A stretch of DNA of 64,000 nucleotides from Pipra filicauda (lineage: Eukaryota > Chordata > Aves > Passeriformes > Pipridae). The stretch is from NCBI RefSeq assembly GCF_003945595.2, contig NW_024104313.1, positions 620,001 through 684,000 on the forward strand. The letters are read 5' to 3'. Below, in pieces: positions 26,556 through 35,091 of the stretch (positions are counted from its first letter, which is position 1; each line of letters opens with the position of its first letter). The notes beneath the pieces are model-generated. The model saw only the letters and a list, made by a program, of their open reading frames with translations. It had not been told where the DNA came from and searched no databases. The translations under genes were made by a program, and so were the position numbers.

Positions 26556-27068
26556 ATGGGAGGGTGGTTTACCCGTCAGGAGGGAAATACTCCAAAAATC
26601 AAACAAACAGCTGAAGCTATCTCTCAACTTTTACAAGAACAGAGTATAACCATAGAAGAAAGTAAGTTATGGGACTTGTTATATTGGATTTCGTTGCATG
26701 AACCTGCACTACCTCTGACTGGACCTTGTCAAGTGTCATCTTGGAGGAAAATAGGGAACAAAATTATTGAAAAAGCCAGTGAGGGAAAAACAGATGCCCT
26801 CAAGAATTTGGCTACATGGAAGGACATTATGATAGCCTTGAATAAGCACTACAGAAAGGCAAATGCACCCGGGAGAGTGGACTTCCCCCCCCCTCACTCT
26901 TTTCCCCTCAACCCCCCCCTTCAACCCCAGCCCCCCCTTCGACCGAGTGGGGCAGGGGGAGAATGCACGTTGGTCAGGGGGGATGGGGGGGAGGAGGAGC
27001 CCTTGGGGGGAACAGTGCAGTGGCAGCGTGTGGTGTGGAGGAGCATGGCTTGGGGGCTGGCAGCATGA
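26556..27068 (+). CDS. Gag matrix-like ORF of the LTR element
   Basis: Frame of 170 codons; the upstream frame is open back to an ATG at 26,319 inside the LTR. I prefer the ATG at 26,556 because it gives MGGWFTRQ, with Gly2 and Thr6 fitting the N-myristoylation rule used by retroviral matrix proteins. Residues about 1-105 are mixed helical-looking sequence with conserved-style tryptophans (ESKLWDLLYW, ATWKDIM), as expected of a matrix domain that binds membranes and helps assembly. A proline-rich stretch (about 108-130) follows, and the frame then runs into a G-rich, low-quality tail. The -1 frame is open from 26,846 and overlaps it for over 200 bases. Assignment to Gag is from position and motif; the exact family is not established. 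Confidence 0.65.
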   Translation: MGGWFTRQEGNTPKIKQTAEAISQLLQEQSITIEESKLWDLLYWISLHEPALPLTGPCQVSSWRKIGNKIIEKASEGKTDALKNLATWKDIMIALNKHYRKANAPGRVDFPPPHSFPLNPPLQPQPPLRPSGAGGECTLVRGDGGEEEPLGGTVQWQRVVWRSMAWGLAA

Positions 27069-28474
27069 GTATGGCAGTGGGGTGGGATGCTGGCTTTATG
27101 CCAGTGCCCATGGCTGCAGTTGAGACCATGCCGTACAGAGCAGCAAGCGGTGCTGCTGGAGCCGGGGACCGTTACAGAGCAGCACCTACCCCTGGACCGT
27201 TACGGGGTGACCGTTACACAGCAGTCGCACAGTCAACGTGCAGAAGGAGAGTGGCACCGGAGGCACCGCCATGTTGCCCCTCCCGCGCGGCGGAAGTGAG
27301 GCCGCCTCCCCCAGGTTCAGGTGTTTCGCCGGGAAGGGGGGAGGATGACTATGATGGACAAATGGACAGCGAGTCTATAGAGGACACAGAAGAGAATCTC
27401 CTAGCTCCCTTTAGCCAGGGTGGTCCACTAACACCCTTTGACTGCGCAGCGGCCATGAGACCACTGCAGAACAACCACGCAGCAACATGGACACAGCAAG
27501 CTTACTCCGACCGTGAGGCGGAAGTGAAAGTGCCTCTTCCGTCACCACCAGTTCAACCAACTCACAACAAATGCACAACAGTTAAAGCATCACTGTGGCT
27601 CTCCTACCCAGAAACCAACCCACAGCCCTCACCAGCCTCAAAACAGCTTCTATACCGAAGATGGCCTGATGGAGGAGGAAGAAGAGATATTGACTCCCTA
27701 GAAAGTTTAGCTGAGCTGTGGCAAACTGAACTCAGCGAGACAAGAGAACCAGAAAAAGGACAAGCAGTTTTGAATCCTGCAAAAGAGGAAGAACAGCAAA
27801 CATGGCTACAGCTACTATTTCAGCTCGAGGAAGAAGATGCAGACTGGGAAAGCACACAGAACATCTGCCTACCCAAGCCCAGACCATCAGCAAAGTCAAA
27901 GCTACCGACGTTGAAGTGGACAGCACGTGTACTGACTGCGTTGCTGGCGATTACAGCTGTTGGTTTTGTACTGCGAGAATTTCAGCTGGGACAACACCAT
28001 CCACCTCCTGACAGAACCAACAACCTAGAGGTAACATTGCAAAACACAGCAGACATACAGCTATCAACTACCATGTTTAATTTTCTAAGTCACAAAAGGA
28101 CAACTTTACTAATTGACAGATTATCTGCTATTATAAAAAGTTCTTTTGTGTTCCAGGGGGTAAGAATAATAATAAGAGGGGCCCCAAATCAAGTATTTAC
28201 TTCTCACTATTTTAAAATGCTGTTGGACAATATGCCATACACAACATGGAAAGCCAAACTTAAACAAGTAGCAAACAGACAACCAGTTAGAATTTCAACT
28301 GCAGAAACACATAACTCTTTATACACAGTCACTGCAAGAGCCTTGAGAAAGCAAAACAAACAAAACCCTCATACAACACAAGCCCAAAGATGCTCCAAGG
28401 GTACCAAGGGTACCAAATTGCAATGGTATACCCTGTGTATCCAAGGGTACCAAATTGCAATGGGTCCCTTCTAG
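26963..28474 (+). CDS. Long ORF of unknown role in the LTR element
   Basis: 503 codons from the first ATG; the frame is open without stops from 26,846, so it may be reached from the Gag frame by -1 frameshifting or an ancestral indel rather than from this ATG. Visible parts: a Gly/Ala-rich start (1-60), Arg/Pro-rich sequence (90-125), an acidic block EDDYDGQMDSESIEDTEE (127-144), a Pro-rich part (190-225), acidic, Trp/Leu-rich helices (245-295), a basic run and then a hydrophobic segment VLTALLAITAVGFVL (323-337) long enough to be a weak membrane span, and a basic C-terminal third. Residues about 386-440, with NQVFTSHYF and YTTWKAK, vaguely recall the retroviral capsid N-terminal domain. No protease, transcriptase, CCHC knuckle or envelope signature. 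I do not recognise the protein. It ends in a 37-bp duplication that changes frame. Confidence 0.6.
   Translation: MHVGQGGWGGGGALGGNSAVAACGVEEHGLGAGSMSMAVGWDAGFMPVPMAAVETMPYRAASGAAGAGDRYRAAPTPGPLRGDRYTAVAQSTCRRRVAPEAPPCCPSRAAEVRPPPPGSGVSPGRGEDDYDGQMDSESIEDTEENLLAPFSQGGPLTPFDCAAAMRPLQNNHAATWTQQAYSDREAEVKVPLPSPPVQPTHNKCTTVKASLWLSYPETNPQPSPASKQLLYRRWPDGGGRRDIDSLESLAELWQTELSETREPEKGQAVLNPAKEEEQQTWLQLLFQLEEEDADWESTQNICLPKPRPSAKSKLPTLKWTARVLTALLAITAVGFVLREFQLGQHHPPPDRTNNLEVTLQNTADIQLSTTMFNFLSHKRTTLLIDRLSAIIKSSFVFQGVRIIIRGAPNQVFTSHYFKMLLDNMPYTTWKAKLKQVANRQPVRISTAETHNSLYTVTARALRKQNKQNPHTTQAQRCSKGTKGTKLQWYTLCIQGYQIAMGPF
28404..28463 (+). repeat. 37-bp tandem duplication at the end of the long ORF
   Basis: A 23-bp segment at 28,404-28,426 is repeated exactly at 28,441-28,463, a period of 37, which is not a multiple of three. 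A 9-bp CCAAGGGTA unit is also doubled at 28,395-28,412. The duplication puts the following integrase-like tail out of frame and ends the long ORF at 28,474. Confidence 0.85.
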
Positions 28475-28562
28475 ATGTGTCAGGCCTTATATTAGCCCTC
28501 CACCACAACAGGAACAACCACCAGAAGAAATAAGTGAAGGATTTGGATTAGAAGAAACATGA
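28452..28562 (+). pseudogene. Integrase C-terminal tail-like remnant
   Basis: In the Gag frame, 36 codons contain WVPSRCVRPYI followed by a proline/glutamine/glutamate-rich tail and a TGA stop. A WVPSR-type block ends the C-terminal SH3-like domain of integrase in alpha/betaretrovirus-like elements, and a short hydrophilic tail after it is normal. The catalytic core and zinc-binding domains are absent. The 37-bp duplication immediately upstream separates it from the ORF that ends at 28,474; before the duplication both would have shared a frame. The match is short, so chance is possible. Confidence 0.5.
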
Positions 28563-28589
28563 CCAACAAGAGTAAAGACATCACACAGT

Positions 28590-28626
28590 GGGGAAAAAGA
28601 AAAAAAAAAAAAGGGGGGGAAAGAGA
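28590..28626 (+). other. Internal polypurine run
   Basis: 37 bases of pure purine (A runs then seven Gs), resembling an extra internal polypurine tract about 650 bases before the 3' one. Retroviral central polypurine tracts can prime second plus-strand starts. Here it could equally be simple low-complexity sequence. Confidence 0.5.
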
Positions 28627-28713
28627 TATGGGTCTGTTCCCTATGTGTGTAAATCTACATTAACATTTCCTTAAAACAGGGATAATCACAAAGAAGCAAT
28701 AAATGATACAACA

Positions 28714-28826
28714 GAACCAAAAGAAACATATAAACAGTAACCAATGCAGAACCAAAAGAAACACATAAACAGTAACCAATACAAAACCAAAAGAAACATA
28801 TAAACAGTAACCAATACAGAACCAAA
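28714..28826 (+). repeat. 35-bp tandem repeat, 3.2 copies
   Basis: Three full copies (28,714-28,748, 28,749-28,783, 28,784-28,818) and a partial fourth, each starting GAACCAAAAG or AAACCAAAAG and containing AAACAGTAACCAAT. Copies differ by one to three bases. They lie in the non-coding interval between the integrase-like tail and the 3' LTR. Confidence 0.9.
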
Positions 28827-29257
28827 CCTCCATGAGTCAAACACAATAAGGGTTTAAGAGTGCGTGTGTAAGGAGAGAATGAAACGGTGGCCACCGGAGT
28901 ATGAATGAGAAAGTTGAGTGGACGCATGTATGTGTGTGTGAACGCAAGTACACTTTATAGCAAGACGTCTTAAACACTACTTCAAACAACACCACGTCAG
29001 ACACAACATCTACAACCCAACACATTTCCCTTTTTAATAAAGATGATGCCATTACACAAAGTCACCCTCAGATAAAAGGTTATCCACACCTACAAACCCT
29101 GGGTAATTTGAGATTGTTTGAATATTGCACGAACCAATAAAGTTGTAAACAGTTCAATAAAGGCCTTGTGACGATAGGCCCTGTTTTTTATAATTAGTTG
29201 AAATAAGATTGGTTATAATAAGAATGTTAAAAATGTATTGTTTCTCAACTTGTTAAT

Positions 29258-29273
29258 AAAAAGAGGGGGGAGA
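29258..29273 (+). other. 3' polypurine tract
   Basis: AAAAAGAGGGGGGAGA directly abuts the TG of the 3' LTR, the normal plus-strand primer position for reverse transcription. Confidence 0.9.
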
Positions 29274-29472
29274 TGTGGCAGGAAGAATGTAGCAATGAAC
29301 CATGGGAGTTGTGGTCTCCCGGGTTCTCAGACAATACTTGATTGTCACTGGTTAGAGGGTCACGTGACATGTTCAGGTGTGGTATTTAAACCTTGGCAGT
29401 TTGAATAAACGGTAATTCTGCTCTGGCACTTGTTCGTGTCTGAGTGGGGTTCGTGCCTTGAACAGCACCTCA
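29274..29472 (+). repeat. 3' LTR (199 bp)
   Basis: One base differs from the 5' LTR (C at 29,348). TATA-like box at 29,383-29,389, AATAAA at 29,404-29,409, ends in CA, then the second copy of ATTCAG. Confidence 0.95.
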
Positions 29473-29478
29473 ATTCAG

Positions 29479-32389
29479 TAAGTCCTATAAGGAACCACAG
29501 CAGTTTCATACACAGAAATATTTTTGGGGTTTTTTGCTGTCATTTTAAACACATCTTTCAATAGTGAAAAGTAGAAGGGATTTCTCTTAAACAATTTCAC
29601 TTCTATTAATACTGCCATGGATTTAAAGTCATAGATTTTTTTCTGTTCTCTCATTCTCCAGCAAGTTTCCTAGGAAAAAGAAAATCTCTTGTCTGAAGAG
29701 GTTGGCCTTGTACCATATTAATCAATACACATAGTTGTTCTCCTTCTGAATAAGTCCCTCAGATATTCATCTTATTGATTATTAATTAGTGATTATTATT
29801 CTATATCCAAGAAGAACTAACTCAAAGGCTGCATGCTTTCTACGACTTAGTTGACTGAGTTTGTAAATCACCCAAGGCTGGATGCATCTGTAACTTTGAT
29901 GGAGAGGTAAAGGGAAAGGTTTTTCTAGCAGTGCAGTTCATTTCCATACGGTAAGATTAGGTACTCCTTTCAACAGCAATAATATGTATTTAACCTATTC
30001 CTGTAAAACACACACACACTTGCATACATAACGTTTCTTCCTGCAAATCTGCAACTAGATACAGCCACGACACATACAATCTAGGTAACAAAGTGATAGT
30101 AACCACACTCGTTAACTTTGTTGTGTCCTCACTGGAAGCTAGGGTTTGGTATTTGATTGCCTTCCAGTGAGTGATTTAATAAGCTAATTATTCTGTGGAG
30201 CAGAAAATTCCCAGAACTGTGCCTGCATAAGCAATTTGTCCAGTGTTGCTTCCCATCAGTACTCTGTGCAGTCAAACATTTTCTGAATTGTTGGCAGTCT
30301 TGCATCTCTTCTGGACAGCCAATATACAAATTAAACATAATTTTGATAGTTGTCCAGATTTTACAGTGAATATGAATACAAACACAGGTAGGCAGCATGT
30401 TAGGTGTGGCTCCCTAAATGGTATGCTGATACCACACTCTGCAGTGCTTCTAAAAAAATGTTTAATTTAATTGGACTTGCCAGAATGAAATCAGACATAC
30501 CAAAAGAAGCATTGTGACTATTGAGTCCCTGCAGACCTTTCAATTTTGAACAAACTTACTTATTTTTCTAATATCTAAATAAAAGAGGGTTTAATTTCCT
30601 AGGTGGATGAGGACCCTCCTTGTCTAACACCATTTGAATGGTCATTTATTGCTATGAGGATTTGGCTAGAGGGGGAGGAATTCTCTAAGCACCAACAGAT
30701 GCAATCACATGTTGAATGGAAAGTAAAGCCAGTTTTTCAGCATTGTCAGAGAATAGGATTTTTTCAAAGGAGGCAGCACTTACAATATTAGGTATGCTGC
30801 CTGTCTAAACCTACAGTCACTTGGCACTGAACCTCTAGCAATACTGTCCAAGTAATTTAGAAGGCACATGTGTTCAGATGGCACAGCTCCACCCAGAGTC
30901 AGTCAGCCGAGAGATCATCCATGTAGGAGCATCAAGTGGTACTGTAGATAATAGAGTTTCAAGCCGAAATGAAGTTTCCAAACAGCTGTCTGTTCCTATA
31001 TCATATACTGAGAGCTAAAATGGTATGAGATTGATAATCAGTTTTTTACTTGGGTTACTTTTTGAAGCATAGCCCCTCTGTAGATGCAGACACCTTGACC
31101 CTGCAGTGCTTTGGTGAGTCAAGAGAAAGAATCACTCTCTGAATGCCTTTTCATTTTCAGATAGTTGAGGAAGCAGAATCATCCCTGTCCTTATGTTCTA
31201 GAACAAGTGATGTAGAGGATTTCTGCTGAAAACATTCCCATTGTTATCTGTCAAAGCAAATAGTGAGAATAAGAAATGTGTCAGGTAGTTTATAGGTTTG
31301 AGTATCCAAGCAAAGTCCAAAGGTATTTTAGGCATCTCTGATATACAAGCAGGGAGATCAGCATTTCAGTAGTAAAATTCATGCTCCTAACATCCACACT
31401 TATCCTTGACAAAGAAAAGCTTTTTAATACACACTGGTGAGTTGCCCTTGCTGTGCAACCCAAATATCTAGCTCTGTGTCCTGAATTTAAGGACTTGTCA
31501 TGTACCTGATTCTGAAAAGGTAAAAGCAGAGCTGCATGGACTACAATGAAACTGTCCGCATAGACCAGGCAGCAGTGGCAGAAGGAAAAAAATTAAACTG
31601 GCTGTAAAAAACATAATTGATGAACAGGTATACAGCTACAGAGGAAGAGACAACTGTGTCCGCCAGAAAGATTTCACTTCTTCTTTGAAGAAATGCTACC
31701 ATTCAGAAAAGTTTGATCTACAGTTGCTTTGAAAAAATTTCCAAGATGGGATCAGAAGCCAAAAGAGAAATTGCCAAACAGAACATAAATAGGTCAGAGC
31801 CAGAGGAAAGTGGATTATGGAAGGTCTCTTTTCTCTCTTGTGAAGCAACTGATATTGGTCATTACTGGACACCTCCTTGCACAGTTCCTTGGTGAGCCAC
31901 TTGACATGATATCTGCAAAACAGTATGGGTTCATTTGCAGCCTGCTCATTTCAGTAGAACAGTGGACATACCATTGTCTGATATAACAATTGTGAAACAA
32001 AGCAGACAATAAATTGAACACAACTTAAAGGGATTAAGTGAAGATTAATCTCTAACTAAATCTGGTGGGATCTCTATATAAATCTAACCTAAGTCAATGG
32101 ATCTGGAATTAGCTAACTGGAAGCTCTAACCACAGAAACTGGGTAGAGTTTAGTCAGCAGAGTTATGACACTTAATGGAGTTGATCTCCTTACAATATAA
32201 GCATCATTATCTGTTTTATCACTGATCACGGTATAGTAAGTAATGAGAAAATTACAGATCTGCATGGGTTCAAATTCTAAATATCAGCTGGTTTATGTAC
32301 TACCAGCTAATCCTTCATAGCTTTCCAGTTGTTCTGGGCAGCACTTAGCAGCTCAAAGCCAGGCTGAACCATTCCACCATAATGTAACA
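29479..32389. other. AT-rich non-coding DNA, nothing recognised
   Basis: A short CA run near 30,007-30,020. Frames up to about 89 codons without domains. No coding or repeat call that I can support. Confidence 0.5.
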
Positions 32390-32942
32390 TGTTGCCTAAA
32401 AGACCACGGAAAGAAAAACTCCAGGCCAATTTAGCATGTAAGATAAGATAAAGACAGTAGGTCCTTTAATAAGGCCAATGGCCTAGAGGAATACATACCA
32501 TGCGTGCACACCCAGACAGTGGTTCTATGATTCTGTAATGAGGTCCATCCAATCCCAGATCTGTCCACCCCCGGTTCTGCCCCCCAACACACCCCTTTGG
32601 GAAATGGGTCTGGGGGCGTGTGGGACCCCTTTTTCCTCATCTTCATCGTCTTCATAGCACACACAGTTCTTGGAGCTCCTCCAAAATTCTGGGCTTGAGG
32701 GTTGCTTTGTCTGCATGATGTCTTCTGGTTCAGGCGTCAGGTGAGAAGTTCTTAAACAAAGATGTTTTTCTACAATTCTACCTTGAAAAGAAGACTAAAC
32801 ATGCTAATGGAATTTTAGAGGGATTGATAAAGAGTAAGGGATATAATGTAGCTACATTAAAATCTACATTTACTACATAACTATTCTAAAAGCTACAAAA
32901 GTTAAAAAATCCAAAAAAACTCTGAGGCGTCAGTCCCCCCTT
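32390..32942 (-). mobile_element. 3' LTR of an inverted endogenous retrovirus remnant
   Basis: On the minus strand this 553-bp segment starts TGACGCCTCAGAG and ends GGCAACA, and is directly preceded by a polypurine stretch (AAAGGGGGGAC; plus strand 32,943-32,953), which marks it as a 3' LTR. It is clearly related to the plus-strand LTR at 35,092-35,660: same start (TGATGCCTTA there), a shared 16-mer ATCTGGGATTGGATGG (here 32,545-32,560), a shared GAAGATG-rich block and the same GGCAACA end. An ATTAAA poly(A) variant lies at 32,465-32,470. No target duplication found, as expected for a truncated element. The acidic frame on this strand is not a gene. Confidence 0.75.
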
Positions 32943-33050
32943 TAGAGATGGACAAAATTCAATGTTTTCGAATCTCTACCACTCACGCCTAGCATTATAC
33001 ATAAGAACAGCAACTGGTGTTGATGACCGTACACACGCCTCCTTGTGAGG
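32943..33050 (-). mobile_element. Scrap of retroviral interior next to the inverted LTR
   Basis: About 110 bases upstream (minus strand) of the LTR, between its polypurine tract and the start of the CR1 copy. Too short and decayed to assign to a gene. The rest of the provirus is missing. Confidence 0.5.
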
Positions 33051-33174
33051 CTAGTGAAAACTAGAGGGCCATTCGGTTTTGTAGATGATTTTCAAGTGGT
33101 CTTGGGAATCTGGAGAAGTCCTAGCTGATTGGAAGCTGGTGAACGTTGTCCTGATTTTCAAGAAAGGCTAGAAT

Positions 33175-33747
33175 GAGGACTCCAGAAACTACAGGCCTGT
33201 CAGTCTCACTTCAGTTCCTGCTAAAGTTATGAAGATTATTCTGGGACATATTGAAAAACACCTGAAAGACAACGCAGTCATTGGTCACAGCCAGCACGGC
33301 TTCATGAGAGGAAAGTTCTGCTTATCAAACCTGATTTCCTTCTATAACAAAGTAACCCACCCAGTTAATCAAGAGAAGCCAGTTGATATAATCTTTTTGG
33401 ATTTCACTATTTCAATACTGTCCCTCACAGGATCCTTCTGGACGAAATGTCCAACACACAGCTGGATAAACACATCATGTGGTGGGTGAGCAATTTGCTC
33501 ACGGGTGAAGCACAGAGGGTAATAGTGAATGGGGTAACATCAGACTGGTGACCTGTCACTAGTGGGGTTCCACAGGGCTGCATCTTGGGCACAGTGCTCT
33601 TCAACATCTTCATAAATGACTTGGAGGCAGAACTAGAAGGGGTACTAAGCAAGTTTGCAGATGACAGAAAACTCAGAGGAGCTGTTGACTCCCTCGAAGG
33701 CAGGGAGGCTCTGTAGAGAGACCTTGACCACCAACTACATGAAACTC
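33175..33747 (+). pseudogene. CR1 reverse transcriptase fragment
   Basis: Decayed reading of the CR1 transcriptase. An NYRPVSLTS-like start near 33,190 is followed by HSQHGFMRGKFCLSNLISFY, then FLDFT (motif A, where a small deletion removes the usual KAFDT and shifts frame), SGVPQGC (motif B, near 33,560-33,580) and KFADDRKL (motif C, near 33,650-33,674). TGA and TAG stops occur (for example near 33,550 and 33,713). The protein would copy CR1 RNA at target sites; this copy is dead. Confidence 0.85.
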
Positions 33748-34604
33748 TGTAAAACCCCAGCCCCAGAGCCACAAGCTCAGCTAGGAGTTTTATTTTTAAA
33801 AATATACAAGGCTCCAAAAACTTGCCGACCAAATGTTTTGAGAACCTTCAGTCTTATTACCTTGAGGCAGAGCAAAGAGGAAGAACCTACACAAGTTTTC
33901 TCAGGAGATACTTTTACTGACAAGTTTAGAAAATATGGGAGAAAATAATGGTCTTGGCAAAAGTTTAGAAGGGTAACATAAAGTCAAAACAAAGTGTTCC
34001 ACCAAAGCTATGACCCAGCATATGCCAACCCATACAACCCAGCAAAGTCCAACCCACCAGTCTCAAGTTATAAAGATAATATTACTATTATTAATAATAT
34101 ATTATTATGTATTATATAAAATTAAATAATATATTATAATATTAGTTAATAATATTAAGAAGTTGTAAAGAAAGAGAAGAAGAGAGAGTAAGAAGAGAGG
34201 AGAATAAGAGAAAAATAGATTATTAAATAGCTACCACCCAAGAGTTGTACCTTTCACAAGGCAGGTGGCAGGTCCCAAGAGCAAGGTGGAGACCATGTGC
34301 TGCTGTTTTTAAGTGCTGTGACCACCCCTCCCAGATGGGACTTCCGGATCTCTGGCCACTCTGTGGCTCCAGGGCAAGGTGAGGGGCAGTGCTCTCCCTG
34401 TGCCAGCCAACCTAAGGCTGGGTTAGGGGTTCCAGGGAGCACAGTGTGGGTGTGCCCCCAGGCTGCCCTTTTGATTGACAGCTACTCCAGGGTCTCTCCA
34501 CAAGGCTGCAGGGGCTGCCATGTGGGATACAACCTGGCCTTTCCCCCCACACATACACACACCTAAGTTGGTTCTGACCCAATAATATAATCCCGTGCCT
34601 CACA
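33748..34604 (-). mobile_element. Solo LTR inside CR1, probable ERVL-like
   Basis: 857 bp. On the minus strand it begins TGTGAGGCACGGGATTAT and ends GGGTTTTACA, with AATAAA at 33,789-33,794 (minus strand) close to its 3' end. It interrupts CR1 between ATGA and ACAAGG. The flanking five bases are AACTC (left) and AGTTC (right), an imperfect 5-bp duplication of the CR1 AGTTC site, suggesting an older ERVL-like insertion. Frames inside on both strands are not genes. Confidence 0.65.
34064..34165. repeat. AT-rich (ATT)n-like low-complexity stretch
   Basis: Only A and T apart from a few Gs and Cs at the edges, with ATTATTATTAATAATATATT-type units, inside the LTR at 33,748-34,604. Followed by a purine-rich AGAGAAGAAGAGAG stretch to about 34,215. 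Confidence 0.85.
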
Positions 34605-35091
34605 AGTTCAACAAGGGAAAGTGCCAGACTCTGCACCTGGGATGGGGCCACCCTGGCTGTTTGTACAGACTAGGGAATGAGGTGCTGGAAAGCAGTGCCA
34701 CAGAAAGGGATCTGGGGGTCCTGATCAATGGCAAGTTGAATATGAGTCAGCAGTGCCCTGGCAGGGCCAACTGTGTCCTGGGGGGCATCAGGCAAAGCAT
34801 CACCAGCCGGTCGAGGGAGGGGATTGTCCTGCTCTGCTCTGCACTGGTGTGGCCTCACCTGGAATATTGTGGCAGTTTTGGGCACTGCAATAGAAGAAAG
34901 GCATTAAGCTCTTAGAGAGTGTCCAAAGGAGGGTAGCAAAGATGCTAAAGAGCCTCAAAGGGAAGCCATATGAGGTCACTTGGTCTGTTCATTCTGGAGA
35001 AGAGAAGACTGAAGGAACACCTCATCACAGTCTACAACTTCCTCATGAGGGGAAAAGGAGGGGCAGGCACTGATCTCTCTGGTGACAGTGG
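34605..35091 (+). pseudogene. CR1 ORF2 C-terminal fragment
   Basis: Contains the typical CR1 sequence after the transcriptase: KFNKGKCQTLHLGWG, then ESSATERDLGVL, LNMSQQCPGRANCVLGGI and VWPHLEYCGSFG, followed by a decayed stretch up to CTCTCTGGTGACAGTGG. The 106-codon frame at 34,595-34,915 is the best-preserved part. It continues in the third block after the LTR insertion. Confidence 0.85.

Larger units (their letters stand above)
26129..29478 (+). mobile_element. Complete non-autonomous class II-like LTR element
   Basis: A full-length insertion: target duplication ATTCAG at 26,129-26,134 and 29,473-29,478, two 199-bp LTRs (TG...CA) identical except for one base, a candidate primer-binding site, about 2.94 kb of interior, and a polypurine tract. 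A 6-bp duplication is usual for alpha- and betaretrovirus-like (ERVK) elements. The interior lacks the space and motifs for protease, reverse transcriptase, RNase H, most of integrase and a normal envelope, so mobility would need proteins supplied by another element. It carries a matrix-like Gag start, a long ORF of unknown role in the -1 frame, and an integrase-like tail. Near-identical LTRs indicate a recent insertion. Confidence 0.9.

Noticed and set aside
26863..27123. Third-frame ORF in the LTR element
   Set aside because: Proline- and glycine-rich by composition, overlapping the better-supported Gag and long-ORF frames.
28714..28826. CRISPR array
   Set aside because: Copies of the 35-bp unit are directly adjacent with no spacers, inside an LTR element of a vertebrate genome.
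32431..32716. Acidic minus-strand frames (EDDEDEEK-like)
   Set aside because: They lie within an LTR; the same block in the related plus-strand LTR at 35.4 kb has a different reading, so it is not conserved protein.
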